Shown here piece after piece: positions 53,979 through 63,101 of a stretch of 64,000 nucleotides of DNA. The notes beneath the pieces are model-generated. The model was not told the DNA's origin. It saw only the letters and a program-made list of their open reading frames with translations, and ran no database searches. Each line of letters begins with the position of its first letter. Position 1 is the first letter of the stretch. A program made the position numbers and the translations under genes. Source of the DNA: Enterococcus hirae ATCC 9790 (GTDB lineage: Bacteria; Bacillota; Bacilli; Lactobacillales; Enterococcaceae); the NCBI RefSeq assembly GCF_000271405.2, contig NC_018081.1, positions 1,650,252 through 1,714,251 of the forward strand, written 5' to 3'.

Positions 53979-54206
53979 TGTCGGGGCCATTTCTGTAAAC
54001 TGTCAGAAATGGAGAAAGCGTCTCACAGGAACAAAACTAACTTTGGGGTACTTCTTGTTTTTGGGGAAAGCAAGAAATAAGTTAGATAATGTTTGATAAA
54101 GAGACACATTTCAAAGCCAGTATAGCATAGAATAACCTAATGAGATAGTGTTTTTTTATTAATAATCATTATTTTTGTTATTTTATAATTTTAATTCGTT
54201 TTCAAG

Positions 54207-54236
54207 TATTTTGTTAAATGTTAAAATGAACTTACT
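54207..54236 (+). promoter_or_regulatory. Candidate PhoP box and promoter of pstS
   Basis: TGTTAAATGTTAAAAT contains two TGTTAA repeats (TTAACA on the other strand), the unit PhoP recognises in Bacilli. The surrounding 53980-54259 is otherwise empty and very AT-rich. Confidence 0.45.
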
Positions 54237-54259
54237 TTAGGACTGAAGGAGATTTCTAA

Positions 54260-55114
54260 ATGAAAAAATTAAAATTACTTTTACCAATAATAGGATTAAC
54301 TATTCTTTTATCAGGTTGTTCAAAATGGATCGATCGAGGAGAATCCATTACAGCTGTCGGGTCTTCCGCATTGCAACCATTAGTTGAAACAGTCGCTGAA
54401 TCTTTTCAGGCTGCAAACCCTGGGAAATTCATCAATGTCCAAGGTGGAGGAAGTGGAACTGGATTATCTCAAGTCCAATCTGGAGCAGTAGATATCGGGA
54501 ATTCTGATTTATTTGCGGAGGAAAAATCTGGAATCGATGCATCTGCTTTAGTTGATCATCGAGTGGCTGTAGTTGGGATCACACCGATCGTTAACAAGGA
54601 AGTGGGCGTTAAAGACATCTCAATGGAAAACTTACGGAAGTTATTTACGGGTGAAATCACCAACTGGAAAGAACTTGGCGGGAAAGACCAACCAGTGGTT
54701 ATTTTAAATCGTGCATCAGGAAGTGGGACACGTAGTACTTTTGAAAAATGGGTCCTTGATGGAGAAACGGCGATTCGTGCGCAAGAACAAGATTCAAGCG
54801 GAATGGTGCGACAAATCGTTGCAGATACTCCAGGAGCAATTAGTTATGTCGCTTTCTCATATGTAACCAACGATGTGGCTACTTTGAGTATTGATGGTGT
54901 AGAGCCAACCGATGACAACGTTACGACCAATAAATGGATCATTTGGGCTTATGAACATATGTATACAAAAAATCAACCAAAACAGTTAACGAAAGAGTTT
55001 TTAAACTACATGCTATCAGAAGAAGTTCAAAATAATATCGTAGGTGAATTAGGTTATATTCCGGTTTCACGTATGCAAGTAGAACGTGATTGGGAAGGAA
55101 ATATTGTAAAATAA
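54260..55114 (+). CDS. pstS: Phosphate-binding lipoprotein PstS
   Basis: This 284-residue protein has a lipoprotein signal (hydrophobic 5-17, lipobox LSGC, Cys20) and a phosphate-binding domain with VGSSALQPL and ASGSGTRSTF, typical PstS ligand loops. It captures phosphate outside the membrane for PstCAB. A separate promoter region follows before pstC, so pstS and pstC may be regulated separately. Confidence 0.96.
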   Translation: MKKLKLLLPIIGLTILLSGCSKWIDRGESITAVGSSALQPLVETVAESFQAANPGKFINVQGGGSGTGLSQVQSGAVDIGNSDLFAEEKSGIDASALVDHRVAVVGITPIVNKEVGVKDISMENLRKLFTGEITNWKELGGKDQPVVILNRASGSGTRSTFEKWVLDGETAIRAQEQDSSGMVRQIVADTPGAISYVAFSYVTNDVATLSIDGVEPTDDNVTTNKWIIWAYEHMYTKNQPKQLTKEFLNYMLSEEVQNNIVGELGYIPVSRMQVERDWEGNIVK

Positions 55115-55119
55115 TCATC

Positions 55120-55156
55120 TTTACACAATCTTTACAAACTTCGCATAAATTTTACA
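55120..55156 (+). promoter_or_regulatory. Candidate PhoP box upstream of pstC
   Basis: TTTACA occurs at 55120-55125 and 55131-55136, exactly 11 bases apart, and again at 55151-55156. An 11-base period matches the known PhoP direct-repeat arrangement. A TATAAG -10-like hexamer lies near 55194. Confidence 0.55.
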
Positions 55157-55232
55157 TGTTATTAAACTCAAATTGATGTTCGCTTTGTACACTGTATAAG
55201 TATGTTAAACCTTACTGGGGGGGGAATCATCT

Positions 55233-56153
55233 GTGGAAGATGTGAAAAAAGTATTATTAACAAAATCAAAACGTTCAAAAATGGAGCAGCGTGGTAAATT
55301 CATCAGCTTCTTATGTATCGCCTTGATCGTTCTAGTAGTAGTAGCCATTTTTTATTTTGTTGCAAGTAAAGGATTAGCGACCTTTTTCGTTGATAAGATC
55401 AACGTATTTGATTTCTTGTTTGGAACGAATTGGAATCCTGGACAAATTGGTGCAGATGGTAAACCGATGGTCGGGGCATTACCAATGATCGCTGGTTCGT
55501 TTATCGTTACTTTTTTATCTGCGATCATCGCGACACCTTTTGCCATCGGTGCAGCGGTCTTCATGACAGAGATATCTCCAAAAAATGGCACAAAAATCTT
55601 GCAACCAGTTATTGAACTATTAGTTGGCATTCCATCTGTTGTTTATGGTTTTATTGGATTATCAGTCATCGTACCATTTATCCGAAACATTTTTGGCGGA
55701 ACTGGTTTTGGTATTTTAGCTGGGACATTTGTTTTGTTTGTCATGATCTTACCAACTGTGACGACTATGACAGTCGATGCCTTAAAAGCTGTGCCGCGTC
55801 ATTATCGTGAAGCATCATTAGCTTTAGGAGCTACACGTTGGCAAACGATCTATAAAGTCGTTTTACGAGCTGCTGTACCGGGAATCTTGACAGCCGTTGT
55901 ATTTGGTATGGCACGTGCATTTGGTGAAGCATTAGCGATCCAAATGGTCATCGGGAATGCTGCCTTGATGCCAACAGGATTAACAACTCCTGCTTCAACA
56001 TTGACGTCGATTTTAACAATGGGGATCGGAAATACGATCATGGGAACAATTGAAAACAACGTGTTATGGTCATTAGCTTTGATCTTGCTATTGATGTCAT
56101 TAATCTTTAATATCGTGATCCGAATGATTGGTAAGAAAGGGGCATTGAAATAA
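55233..56153 (+). CDS. pstC: Phosphate ABC transporter permease PstC
   Basis: This 306-residue permease has six membrane segments and the ABC-contact loop EASLALGATRWQTIYKVVL (about 191-209). GTG 55233 follows a run of eight G residues that serves as RBS. It ends immediately before the pstA ATG (TAATG-type junction). Confidence 0.95.
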   Translation: MEDVKKVLLTKSKRSKMEQRGKFISFLCIALIVLVVVAIFYFVASKGLATFFVDKINVFDFLFGTNWNPGQIGADGKPMVGALPMIAGSFIVTFLSAIIATPFAIGAAVFMTEISPKNGTKILQPVIELLVGIPSVVYGFIGLSVIVPFIRNIFGGTGFGILAGTFVLFVMILPTVTTMTVDALKAVPRHYREASLALGATRWQTIYKVVLRAAVPGILTAVVFGMARAFGEALAIQMVIGNAALMPTGLTTPASTLTSILTMGIGNTIMGTIENNVLWSLALILLLMSLIFNIVIRMIGKKGALK

Positions 56154-57037
56154 TGAACGCAAAACGCTCTGATAAAATCGCAACAGGAGTCCTTTATGCA
56201 ATATCGGGAATTATTGTATTGATCTTAGCTGCGTTACTTTTATATATTTTAGTTCGAGGAATTCCTCATATCTCTTGGTCATTTTTAACTGAACCATCAA
56301 AAGCCTATCAAGTAGGTGGCGGAATCGGTATCCAATTATTTAACTCGATTTATTTATTATTGATCACGATGATCATTAGTTTTCCGCTTTCTTTAGGAGC
56401 CGGTATTTACCTTTCTGAATATGCTGGTAAAAACTGGTTGACTGATGTTATCCGTACTTCAATTGAAATATTAAGCTCATTACCATCTGTAGTTGTTGGT
56501 TTGTTTGGCTTTTTAGTTTTTGTTATCCAATTCCAGTATGGCTTCTCCATTATCTCTGGGGCACTAGCTTTAACAGTTTTTAACTTACCTCTATTGACGA
56601 GAACGGTAGAAGAATCTTTACAAGCGGTGCATTACACACAGCGTGAGGCAGGGCTTGCATTAGGTTTGTCACGTTGGGAAACAGTGATTCGTGTAGTTGT
56701 ACCTGAGGCAACTCCAGGGATTTTAACAGGAGTCATTTTAAGCTCAGGGAGAATTTTTGGGGAAGCAGCAGCTTTGATCTATACAGCTGGGCAAAGCGCG
56801 CCTGCACTTGATTTCTCAAACTGGAATCCATTGAGTGTCTCTAGTCCAATCAGTATTTTCCGTCAAGCTGAAACACTAGCTGTTCATATTTGGAAAATCA
56901 ATACGGAAGGAACGATGCCAGATGGTGTATCAGTATCTGCTGGAGCATCAGCGGTCTTAATTATCGCAGTATTACTATTCAATTTTGGTGCTCGTGCGAT
57001 TGGTAAACGTTTATACCGGAAAATGACTTCAGCTTAA
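56153..57037 (+). CDS. pstA: Phosphate ABC transporter permease PstA
   Basis: This 294-residue permease has six membrane segments and the EAA loop [19 protein letters not shown] (about 163-181). It pairs with PstC in the membrane channel. The start overlaps the pstC stop by one base. Confidence 0.95.
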   Translation: MNAKRSDKIATGVLYAISGIIVLILAALLLYILVRGIPHISWSFLTEPSKAYQVGGGIGIQLFNSIYLLLITMIISFPLSLGAGIYLSEYAGKNWLTDVIRTSIEILSSLPSVVVGLFGFLVFVIQFQYGFSIISGALALTVFNLPLLTRTVEESLQAVHYTQREAGLALGLSRWETVIRVVVPEATPGILTGVILSSGRIFGEAAALIYTAGQSAPALDFSNWNPLSVSSPISIFRQAETLAVHIWKINTEGTMPDGVSVSAGASAVLIIAVLLFNFGARAIGKRLYRKMTSA

Positions 57038-57051
57038 GGAGAAGAAGTAAG

Positions 57052-57858
57052 ATGAAAGAATATAATTGGAATGAAAGAAATATCATCACAATGGGTCAAG
57101 AAAAAGAAATTGCCCTTTATACAGATGATCTTCATGTTTGGTACGGTGACAACGAAGCGATCAAAGGTGTTGATCTGGAATTTGAAAAGAATAAGATCAC
57201 AGCTTTAATCGGTCCTTCTGGCTGTGGGAAGTCAACTTATTTACGTTCGTTGAATCGGATGAATGATGGGATCGCAAATACTAAGGTGACTGGTAAAATC
57301 ATGTACAAAGATGTCGATATCAATGCACCACAAATTGATGTCTATGAGATGCGTAAGCGAATCGGAATGGTTTTCCAACGACCAAATCCATTTAGTAAAT
57401 CAATCTATGAAAATATCACGTTTGCATTGAAGCAACATGGCGAAAAGAACAAGAAGAAATTAGATGAGATCGTTGAGACCAGCTTGAAACAAGCCGCATT
57501 ATGGGATCAAGTAAAAGATAGCCTGGATAAAAGTGCTTTAGCCTTGTCAGGTGGTCAACAACAACGTTTATGTATTGCACGTGCGATTGCGATGAAACCG
57601 GATATCTTGTTATTAGATGAACCAGCCAGCGCACTTGATCCGATTTCTACTGGGACAGTGGAAGAAACATTAGTGAATCTAAAAGATGATTACACGATCA
57701 TCATTGTGACCCATAACATGCAACAAACAGCTCGTATCAGTGACTATACTGCCTTTTTCTACTTAGGAAAAGCGATCGAATACGATAAAACGAATAAGAT
57801 ATTTACTAGACCAAAAATTAAAGCGACCGAAGATTATGTATCGGGTCATTTTGGGTAA
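57052..57858 (+). CDS. pstB1: Phosphate ABC transporter ATPase PstB (first copy)
   Basis: This 268-residue ATPase has Walker [10 protein letters not shown] (about 54-62), the PstB-specific [11 protein letters not shown], signature LSGGQQQR and Walker [12 protein letters not shown]. It has an extra N-terminal stretch of about 18 residues compared with the second copy. Confidence 0.95.
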   Translation: MKEYNWNERNIITMGQEKEIALYTDDLHVWYGDNEAIKGVDLEFEKNKITALIGPSGCGKSTYLRSLNRMNDGIANTKVTGKIMYKDVDINAPQIDVYEMRKRIGMVFQRPNPFSKSIYENITFALKQHGEKNKKKLDEIVETSLKQAALWDQVKDSLDKSALALSGGQQQRLCIARAIAMKPDILLLDEPASALDPISTGTVEETLVNLKDDYTIIIVTHNMQQTARISDYTAFFYLGKAIEYDKTNKIFTRPKIKATEDYVSGHFG

Positions 57859-57873
57859 GACGGAGGATTCGTT

Positions 57874-58632
57874 ATGACAAAAGAAATTATCTCATCAAAA
57901 GATCTTCACTTATATTATGGAAAAAAAGAAGCGTTAAAAGGAATCGATCTAAGCTTCAATCAAGGCGAAATCACAGCGATGATTGGTCCTTCTGGCTGTG
58001 GTAAATCAACTTATCTACGCTCATTGAATCGAATGAATGATTTGATACCGAGTGTGACGATCACTGGAAGTGTCCTGTATAAAGGAAAAGATATCTATGG
58101 CCCTAAAACGGACATTGTTGAATTGCGTAAAGAAATTGGAATGGTCTTCCAACAACCAAATCCTTTTCCCTTTTCGATTTACGAAAATGTGATCTATGGG
58201 TTAAAACTAAAAGGCGAAAAAGATAAAAAAGTCCTTGATCAAGTAGTCGAAGAAAGTTTAAAGGCTGCATCTGTGTGGGATGATGTCAAAGACAAACTGC
58301 ATAAAAGTGCCTTATCCTTATCAGGTGGTCAACAACAACGGGTATGCATTGCAAGAGTGTTAGCCGTCAATCCAGAAATTATTTTGTTAGATGAGCCAAC
58401 TAGTGCGCTTGATCCTGTTTCTACTGGGAAAATCGAAAGCATGCTCTTGGAATTAAAGGAAAGATATACTATGATTATAGTTACGCATAATATGTCACAA
58501 GCTTCACGGATTTCTGATAAAACAGCCTTTTTCTTAGATGGGAATTTAATTGAGTTCAATGATACGAAAAAAATCTTTATGACTCCAGAAAAACAAGAAA
58601 CGGAAGACTATATCTCAGGGCGATTTGGATAA
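57874..58632 (+). CDS. pstB2: Phosphate ABC transporter ATPase PstB (second copy)
   Basis: This 252-residue ATPase has the same motifs as the first copy ([28 protein letters not shown]) but differs across its length, so the duplication is old. Two PstB genes in tandem are usual in lactobacillales and bacilli. Confidence 0.95.
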   Translation: MTKEIISSKDLHLYYGKKEALKGIDLSFNQGEITAMIGPSGCGKSTYLRSLNRMNDLIPSVTITGSVLYKGKDIYGPKTDIVELRKEIGMVFQQPNPFPFSIYENVIYGLKLKGEKDKKVLDQVVEESLKAASVWDDVKDKLHKSALSLSGGQQQRVCIARVLAVNPEIILLDEPTSALDPVSTGKIESMLLELKERYTMIIVTHNMSQASRISDKTAFFLDGNLIEFNDTKKIFMTPEKQETEDYISGRFG

Positions 58633-58644
58633 GGAGGAAACGAA

Positions 58645-59322
58645 ATGTTACGTACACAGTTTGAAGAAGAACTACTTAACCTTCATAATCAATTTTATGA
58701 GATGGGGATGATGGTAAGTAGTGCAGTGCATAAATCAGTTCGTTCTTATATCAAACATGATAAAGCACTTGCTCAAGAAGTGATCGAAAATGATATTAAA
58801 ATCAACGACATGGAAACACGTTTAGAGAAAAAAAGTTTTGAAATGATTGCTTTGCAACAACCAGTGACTACAGACTTACGGATGATTATTACCGTGATGA
58901 AAGCTAGTTCTGATTTGGAACGAATGGCAGATCATGCGGTTTCAGTTGCCAAATCAACGATCCGTGTGAAAGGTCAAACCAGAATCCCAGAGATCGAAAA
59001 AGAAATCTCTGATATGTCTGATTATGTCAAAAAAATGGTGGACAATGTGTTGGTTGCTTACGTCAAAACGGATGAAAAAGATGCTCGAACGATCGCAAAT
59101 ATGGATCAACGGGTCAATGATTATTTCAATCGCATCTACAATGCAACGATCAAAAATATGCAGTCTGATCCAGAAACAGTCATCAGTGGGACAGATTATC
59201 TAAATGTTGCCAGCTACTTAGAACGGATTGGCGATTATGTAACGAATATTTGTGAATGGATCGTGTATCTAGCTACAGGAAAAATCACCGAATTAAACTC
59301 AAATCATAACGAAATTTTCTAA
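58645..59322 (+). CDS. phoU: Phosphate signalling protein PhoU
   Basis: This 225-residue protein has two repeats of a three-helix bundle with the metal-binding motif DLERMADHAV (about 91-100) and YLERIGDYV (about 191-199). It links Pst to the PhoR kinase. RBS AAGGAGG. It ends the operon. Confidence 0.95.
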   Translation: MLRTQFEEELLNLHNQFYEMGMMVSSAVHKSVRSYIKHDKALAQEVIENDIKINDMETRLEKKSFEMIALQQPVTTDLRMIITVMKASSDLERMADHAVSVAKSTIRVKGQTRIPEIEKEISDMSDYVKKMVDNVLVAYVKTDEKDARTIANMDQRVNDYFNRIYNATIKNMQSDPETVISGTDYLNVASYLERIGDYVTNICEWIVYLATGKITELNSNHNEIF

Positions 59323-59371
59323 CTCTTGAAGATTGGAAAGTAACGATCAACGTGTGAGTTATAAGAAATAA

Positions 59372-59421
59372 GCCGAAAAATTCCAAAATAGGAAATATCC
59401 TAGGAATTCTTCGGTTTTTTT
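59372..59421 (+). terminator. pst operon terminator
   Basis: CCGAAAAATTCC pairs with GGAATTCTTCGG, then T7. A small inner stem (AATAGG / CCTA) sits in the loop. Confidence 0.88.
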
Positions 59422-59578
59422 GTAACTTGAAGACTTAGAGTGAATATTGCTGACTTCTCTGAGAGAAAAAGGTCAAGACTAATTGTCATTTGTATAATCG
59501 AAATTCAGCGACTAGTCTTTGTTTTTTCAACTCGTTCAATTATAATAAGAGCATAGAGATGAAAAGGAGTGAAAGAAG

Positions 59579-60223
59579 ATGAAATTTGTTGAGCAAGATT
59601 TTGCTTATTATGAGCGGACAATCAAAAGAATGTATCAAAGTTATTATTGAAAGCGAATTCTAATCTTAGCATTCGTACTCGTGATTGTTCTGGCTTATAC
59701 AGGCATCTTTCAGGAACATTTGCTTTATAATGTTTTACTGATGATAATCATTGCTGGGGGAGGTATTTATCTTTATCTGCAAAAACAAAAATTTCCAGAG
59801 GTCTATCAAAAATATCTAGAGATAAATCAACCAGAAGCAAAAATCGTTAAGATCCAAGAAGCAGAGTATAGCTATAATGATCTTGAAGACAAGAGTGTCA
59901 GGATTAACAAAACTGGTATGCGTAATTTGCCGTCAAGGAATAAACAGTATACATTGATGGTTGGATTCTCCAAGTCCTTTTTTCCGCGTGAACCACTTCA
60001 AATTGTTTATTATGATATGCTTGAACTAACCTATGAAGAAAAGTTTCGTTTGAAGCGAAACGGCTATCATTCAATGCCACGTTTTTTGCGTCGGTTTACA
60101 TTTAGTAATTTAAAAGAAAGTATTGGTAATATGGGACGTTTTATTGTCGGAAATATATTTTTACTAGTTATCCTGTTTCGTGTTATACGCTATTTATGGT
60201 CATTTATCCAATTGCTTTTTTAA
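59579..60223 (+). pseudogene. Membrane protein, unknown, with in-frame TGA
   Basis: The frame starts at ATG 59579 (RBS AAAGGAGTG) and would encode about 214 residues, but codon 24 is TGA (59648-59650), between YQSYY and KRILILAF. Downstream the frame is clean to 60223. Hydrophobic segments follow at about 27-45, 50-66 and near the C-terminus. The cytoplasmic middle contains a phosphate- or nucleic acid-like basic stretch but no motif I recognise. A CGA to TGA change would explain the stop. An internal GTG (59681) lacks a good RBS. Function unknown. Confidence 0.6.
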
Positions 60224-60260
60224 TATCCATAATATTCATACATAATTCATAAAAAAATAG

Positions 60261-60305
60261 AAAACAATATTTCTTGCCATAAAAAGGGAAAGAAATATTG
60301 TTTTT
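60261..60305 (+). terminator. Terminator before liaX
   Basis: AAAACAATATTTCTT pairs with AAGAAATATTGTTTT, with T residues after. Confidence 0.9.
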
Positions 60306-60376
60306 AAAGCATTATTGGCTGGTTCAATGGGAAGTAAATCGTTCAGTAACTCAAGTTGGAGAAAAAGTTACAACTT

Positions 60377-60390
60377 AAGTCCTATGACTT
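60377..60390. promoter_or_regulatory. Candidate LiaR operator upstream of liaX
   Basis: AAGTCCTATGACTT is a dyad (AAGTC-N4-GACTT) about 75 bases before the liaX start. It resembles the LiaR/VraR site recalled from Bacillus and streptococci. A CATAAT hexamer near 60408 may be the -10. Confidence 0.45.
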
Positions 60391-60464
60391 TTTCTTCCAT
60401 TCCGTGCATAATATGAATGTAAGGAAAAGCTTGCAAACTATATTTGCTTAAGGAGGCAATTTCC

Positions 60465-62036
60465 ATGAAAGAAAGAGAACGTATTTTAGACTTAGTTAAA
60501 AAAGGGATCCTTTCCACTGAAGAGGGCTTAGATTTATTAGAAAGCATGGCAACTGAGAAAGATGAAAAGCAAATCGCAAAAGAAGCAGATAAAGTAACTG
60601 CTAGTCATAAAGAAAAAGATCAAGCAACTCAATTGATCGATGAATTGGAAAATGGCACATCAGAAGAAATCCATTTTAATGCCGATCCAAAACAAAATGA
60701 AAAAGAAGATCAAGAAAATTTGGAACGTATCTTAGATGAGTTAGCAACACAAGCAAATCAAACGTCGGCTCATTTAGACGAAGTGAATGAAAAGTTAGCA
60801 CAAAATAAAGCGGCACGCAATGACAAACAGGAAACATTGATGCAGCTGAATACCAAAGAAGAATTGGATGAACTAACAGAAGATGAGCTTCTCCAAAGAA
60901 AGACTCTTGAATCTGAGATCAAGGAATTAGAAGCTGCGAGTGAACAATTAACAGAAGAACAATTGAAACTAGAAGCAGAATTAAAAGATATTCGCAAAAA
61001 CCAATGGACAGAAAAGAAAGAAACAATTGCTGATAAATTTGAGTTACCAGATGACTGGAAAGAACAAGCCAACGATACATTGAACCAAGTTGGAGAAAAA
61101 ATGTCTGAAGCTGGTTCTCAGCTAGGCAAGTTTTTGCGGAAGACATTCCAAACGGTATCGGAAACAGTTAATGAAAACATGGAATGGAAAGATGTCAATC
61201 TCCGTGTACCAGGTATCGCAACGACAAAATTTGAACACGAATTTTATTATGAAGCACCTGCAGCAAGTATTCTTGATATCAAAGCTGCAAACGGAAATGT
61301 CACATTGAAAACTTGGGAAAGTGAAGATGTGAAAGTTGAAGCTAAAATCAAATTATACGGTAAAATGAATGCAGAACCATTCGAGGCATTCTTAGAACGT
61401 AGTCAAATTGAAGTCAATGATGAGCATGTCTCATTCCAAATTCCAAATAAACGTGTACGTGCGGATCTAGTCTTTTATTTACCAAAACGAGTATATGACC
61501 ATACAGCAATCAAATTGTTAAATGGGAATATTACGATTAACGACTTAGAAGGTAAAGATGTGTACACCAAATCGACAAATGGAAATATCGTCATTCAAAA
61601 ATTACAAGCAACCATGCTTGAAATTGAAGGCGTTAATGGGAATATCGATGTTCAATCAGGTGCAATCTTAGATTCGATCATCGAAACAGTGAATGGTACG
61701 GTCACTGTAGGAACAACCCCTGAAAATCTTTCCGTTTCTCTCGTTAATGGGGATGTACGGTTGACAATGAAAGAAGAACATTTGAAAAAAATTGAAGCAA
61801 GTTCAGTCAATGGCAATGTCAAAGTAGCTTTACCAACAGGAATTGGCATGGAAGGTAATGCGAAAACAAGTTTAGGCAGCATCAACAGCCGCCTGACTGA
61901 TTATGAAGTAATCCGTGAAAAAAAAGAACGGACCAATCAATTACTACAGTTCCGTCGTCTCTCTGAAAATGAAGTAGCTAGAATCCAATTATCGACTACG
62001 ACTGGTAGTATTTATTTAAAAGATACGGATCAATAA
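60465..62036 (+). CDS. liaX: LiaX, daptomycin/antimicrobial-peptide sensing protein
   Basis: This 523-residue protein has an N-terminal SHOCT-like helical segment (KERERILDLVKKGILSTEEGLDLL), a long charged coiled coil (about 70-200) and a C-terminal DUF4097-type beta domain (about 255-520) with repeated NGN/VNGNV turns. No signal peptide is visible, although E. faecalis LiaX is reported at the surface. There the N-terminal part protects and the C-terminal part inhibits the LiaFSR response. Neighbouring liaY and liaZ fix the identity. ATG 60465 follows AAGGAGG. Confidence 0.88.
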   Translation: MKERERILDLVKKGILSTEEGLDLLESMATEKDEKQIAKEADKVTASHKEKDQATQLIDELENGTSEEIHFNADPKQNEKEDQENLERILDELATQANQTSAHLDEVNEKLAQNKAARNDKQETLMQLNTKEELDELTEDELLQRKTLESEIKELEAASEQLTEEQLKLEAELKDIRKNQWTEKKETIADKFELPDDWKEQANDTLNQVGEKMSEAGSQLGKFLRKTFQTVSETVNENMEWKDVNLRVPGIATTKFEHEFYYEAPAASILDIKAANGNVTLKTWESEDVKVEAKIKLYGKMNAEPFEAFLERSQIEVNDEHVSFQIPNKRVRADLVFYLPKRVYDHTAIKLLNGNITINDLEGKDVYTKSTNGNIVIQKLQATMLEIEGVNGNIDVQSGAILDSIIETVNGTVTVGTTPENLSVSLVNGDVRLTMKEEHLKKIEASSVNGNVKVALPTGIGMEGNAKTSLGSINSRLTDYEVIREKKERTNQLLQFRRLSENEVARIQLSTTTGSIYLKDTDQ

Positions 62037-62166
62037 AGTAATCAACCGGTGAGTTAGCTTATTCTAACAATCGAAAGCAGGATTGATAAGTGGGATGTAC
62101 GTTCACTATTAAACGATGATACTTGGTCATTCGTTCCTTTAACGAGGAAAAGCAAAAATCTTTGGA

Positions 62167-62216
62167 GAAAAAGTGTAGTGAGAATGAACAGTTTATCTAT
62201 TGTCACACTCTTTTTC
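62167..62216 (+). terminator. Hairpin between liaX and liaY
   Basis: GAAAAAGTGT pairs with ACACTCTTTTTC around a long loop. It may partly separate liaX from liaYZ. The rest of 62037-62252 holds no gene. Confidence 0.6.
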
Positions 62217-62252
62217 TTCCATTAAAATGAATAGAACAGAGGTGAAAGTAAA

Positions 62253-62561
62253 ATGAAAAGAAAATTGACAAAATCAAATAAAAATATTGTTTTGACTGGT
62301 ACATTAGCTGGGATTGCAGAATATCTTGGAATTGATCCAACGGTAGTTCGTGTGATCTATGTATTCCTAAGCTTAGTGGCATTTGGAAGTCCAGTTATCT
62401 TATATATTTTATTGGCTTTGCTCATCCCTTCTGGACGAAACAAACAGACTCGTTATGGGCATGAAAACCAATATTATCAAAATAATAATTATCATCATGA
62501 ACAAACAAAAAAACGTAAAGAGGCGGAAAAGGTCAATGATGACGAATGGAGTGACTTCTAA
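62253..62561 (+). CDS. liaY: LiaY, PspC-domain membrane protein
   Basis: This 102-residue protein has a PspC domain (about 1-62: LTKSNKNIVLTGTLAGIAEYLG, then a hydrophobic helix at 38-60) and a polar tail rich in Asn, Tyr and His. In enterococci LiaY is linked to moving anionic phospholipid domains away from the septum during daptomycin stress. Its TAA overlaps the liaZ ATG by one base. Confidence 0.9.
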   Translation: MKRKLTKSNKNIVLTGTLAGIAEYLGIDPTVVRVIYVFLSLVAFGSPVILYILLALLIPSGRNKQTRYGHENQYYQNNNYHHEQTKKRKEAEKVNDDEWSDF

Positions 62562-62911
62562 TGTCTTATCTTCAGCGCCTCATCGTGAATACGTTGACGT
62601 TCATCTCTCTGGCAGTGATTTTTCCGACGATGATTTATGTAGATAGTATTTGGACAGCTATTTTAGCAAGTTTCGTATTGTCCATCTTGAATATGTTCAT
62701 TAAACCTATTCTAACAATTTTATCACTACCATTCACTTTAGTGACACTGGGCTTGTTCACATTTGTCATCAATGCGGCAATCTTGAAGATGACTTCCTTT
62801 TTTGTTGGAGCATCTAATTTTAATTTTGCTTCCTTTGGTTCAGCTTTTTTGATTGCTGTGATCATGTCAGTGGTGAATATGATTGTCAGTGAACACAATA
62901 GTAGAAGGTAA
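62561..62911 (+). CDS. liaZ: LiaZ, phage holin family 4-type membrane protein
   Basis: This 116-residue protein has four hydrophobic segments (about 10-26, 30-47, 55-77, 88-108) and matches the small four-helix family (PF04020 by memory). It is translationally coupled to liaY. Its biochemical role is not established. Confidence 0.88.
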   Translation: MSYLQRLIVNTLTFISLAVIFPTMIYVDSIWTAILASFVLSILNMFIKPILTILSLPFTLVTLGLFTFVINAAILKMTSFFVGASNFNFASFGSAFLIAVIMSVVNMIVSEHNSRR

Positions 62912-62933
62912 ACGTGAACAATCGATAATGACT

Positions 62934-62984
62934 AAAAGGGTACATCCATGGGAAATGTCTTAAATTCCTTGGTTGTACCTTTTT
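62934..62984 (+). terminator. liaXYZ terminator
   Basis: AAAAGGGTACA pairs with TGTACCTTTTT around a 29-base loop. Confidence 0.75.
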
Positions 62985-63101
62985 GCTTTGTTTTATAAAA
63001 AAAGTGAATTTAAAATAAAAACGTTTTTTTATTTGGTAGTACTTTTTGTCAGACAATGATAAAATGGGAAGGAACACTCTAATAGAAATGAGGTAGCACG
63101 A

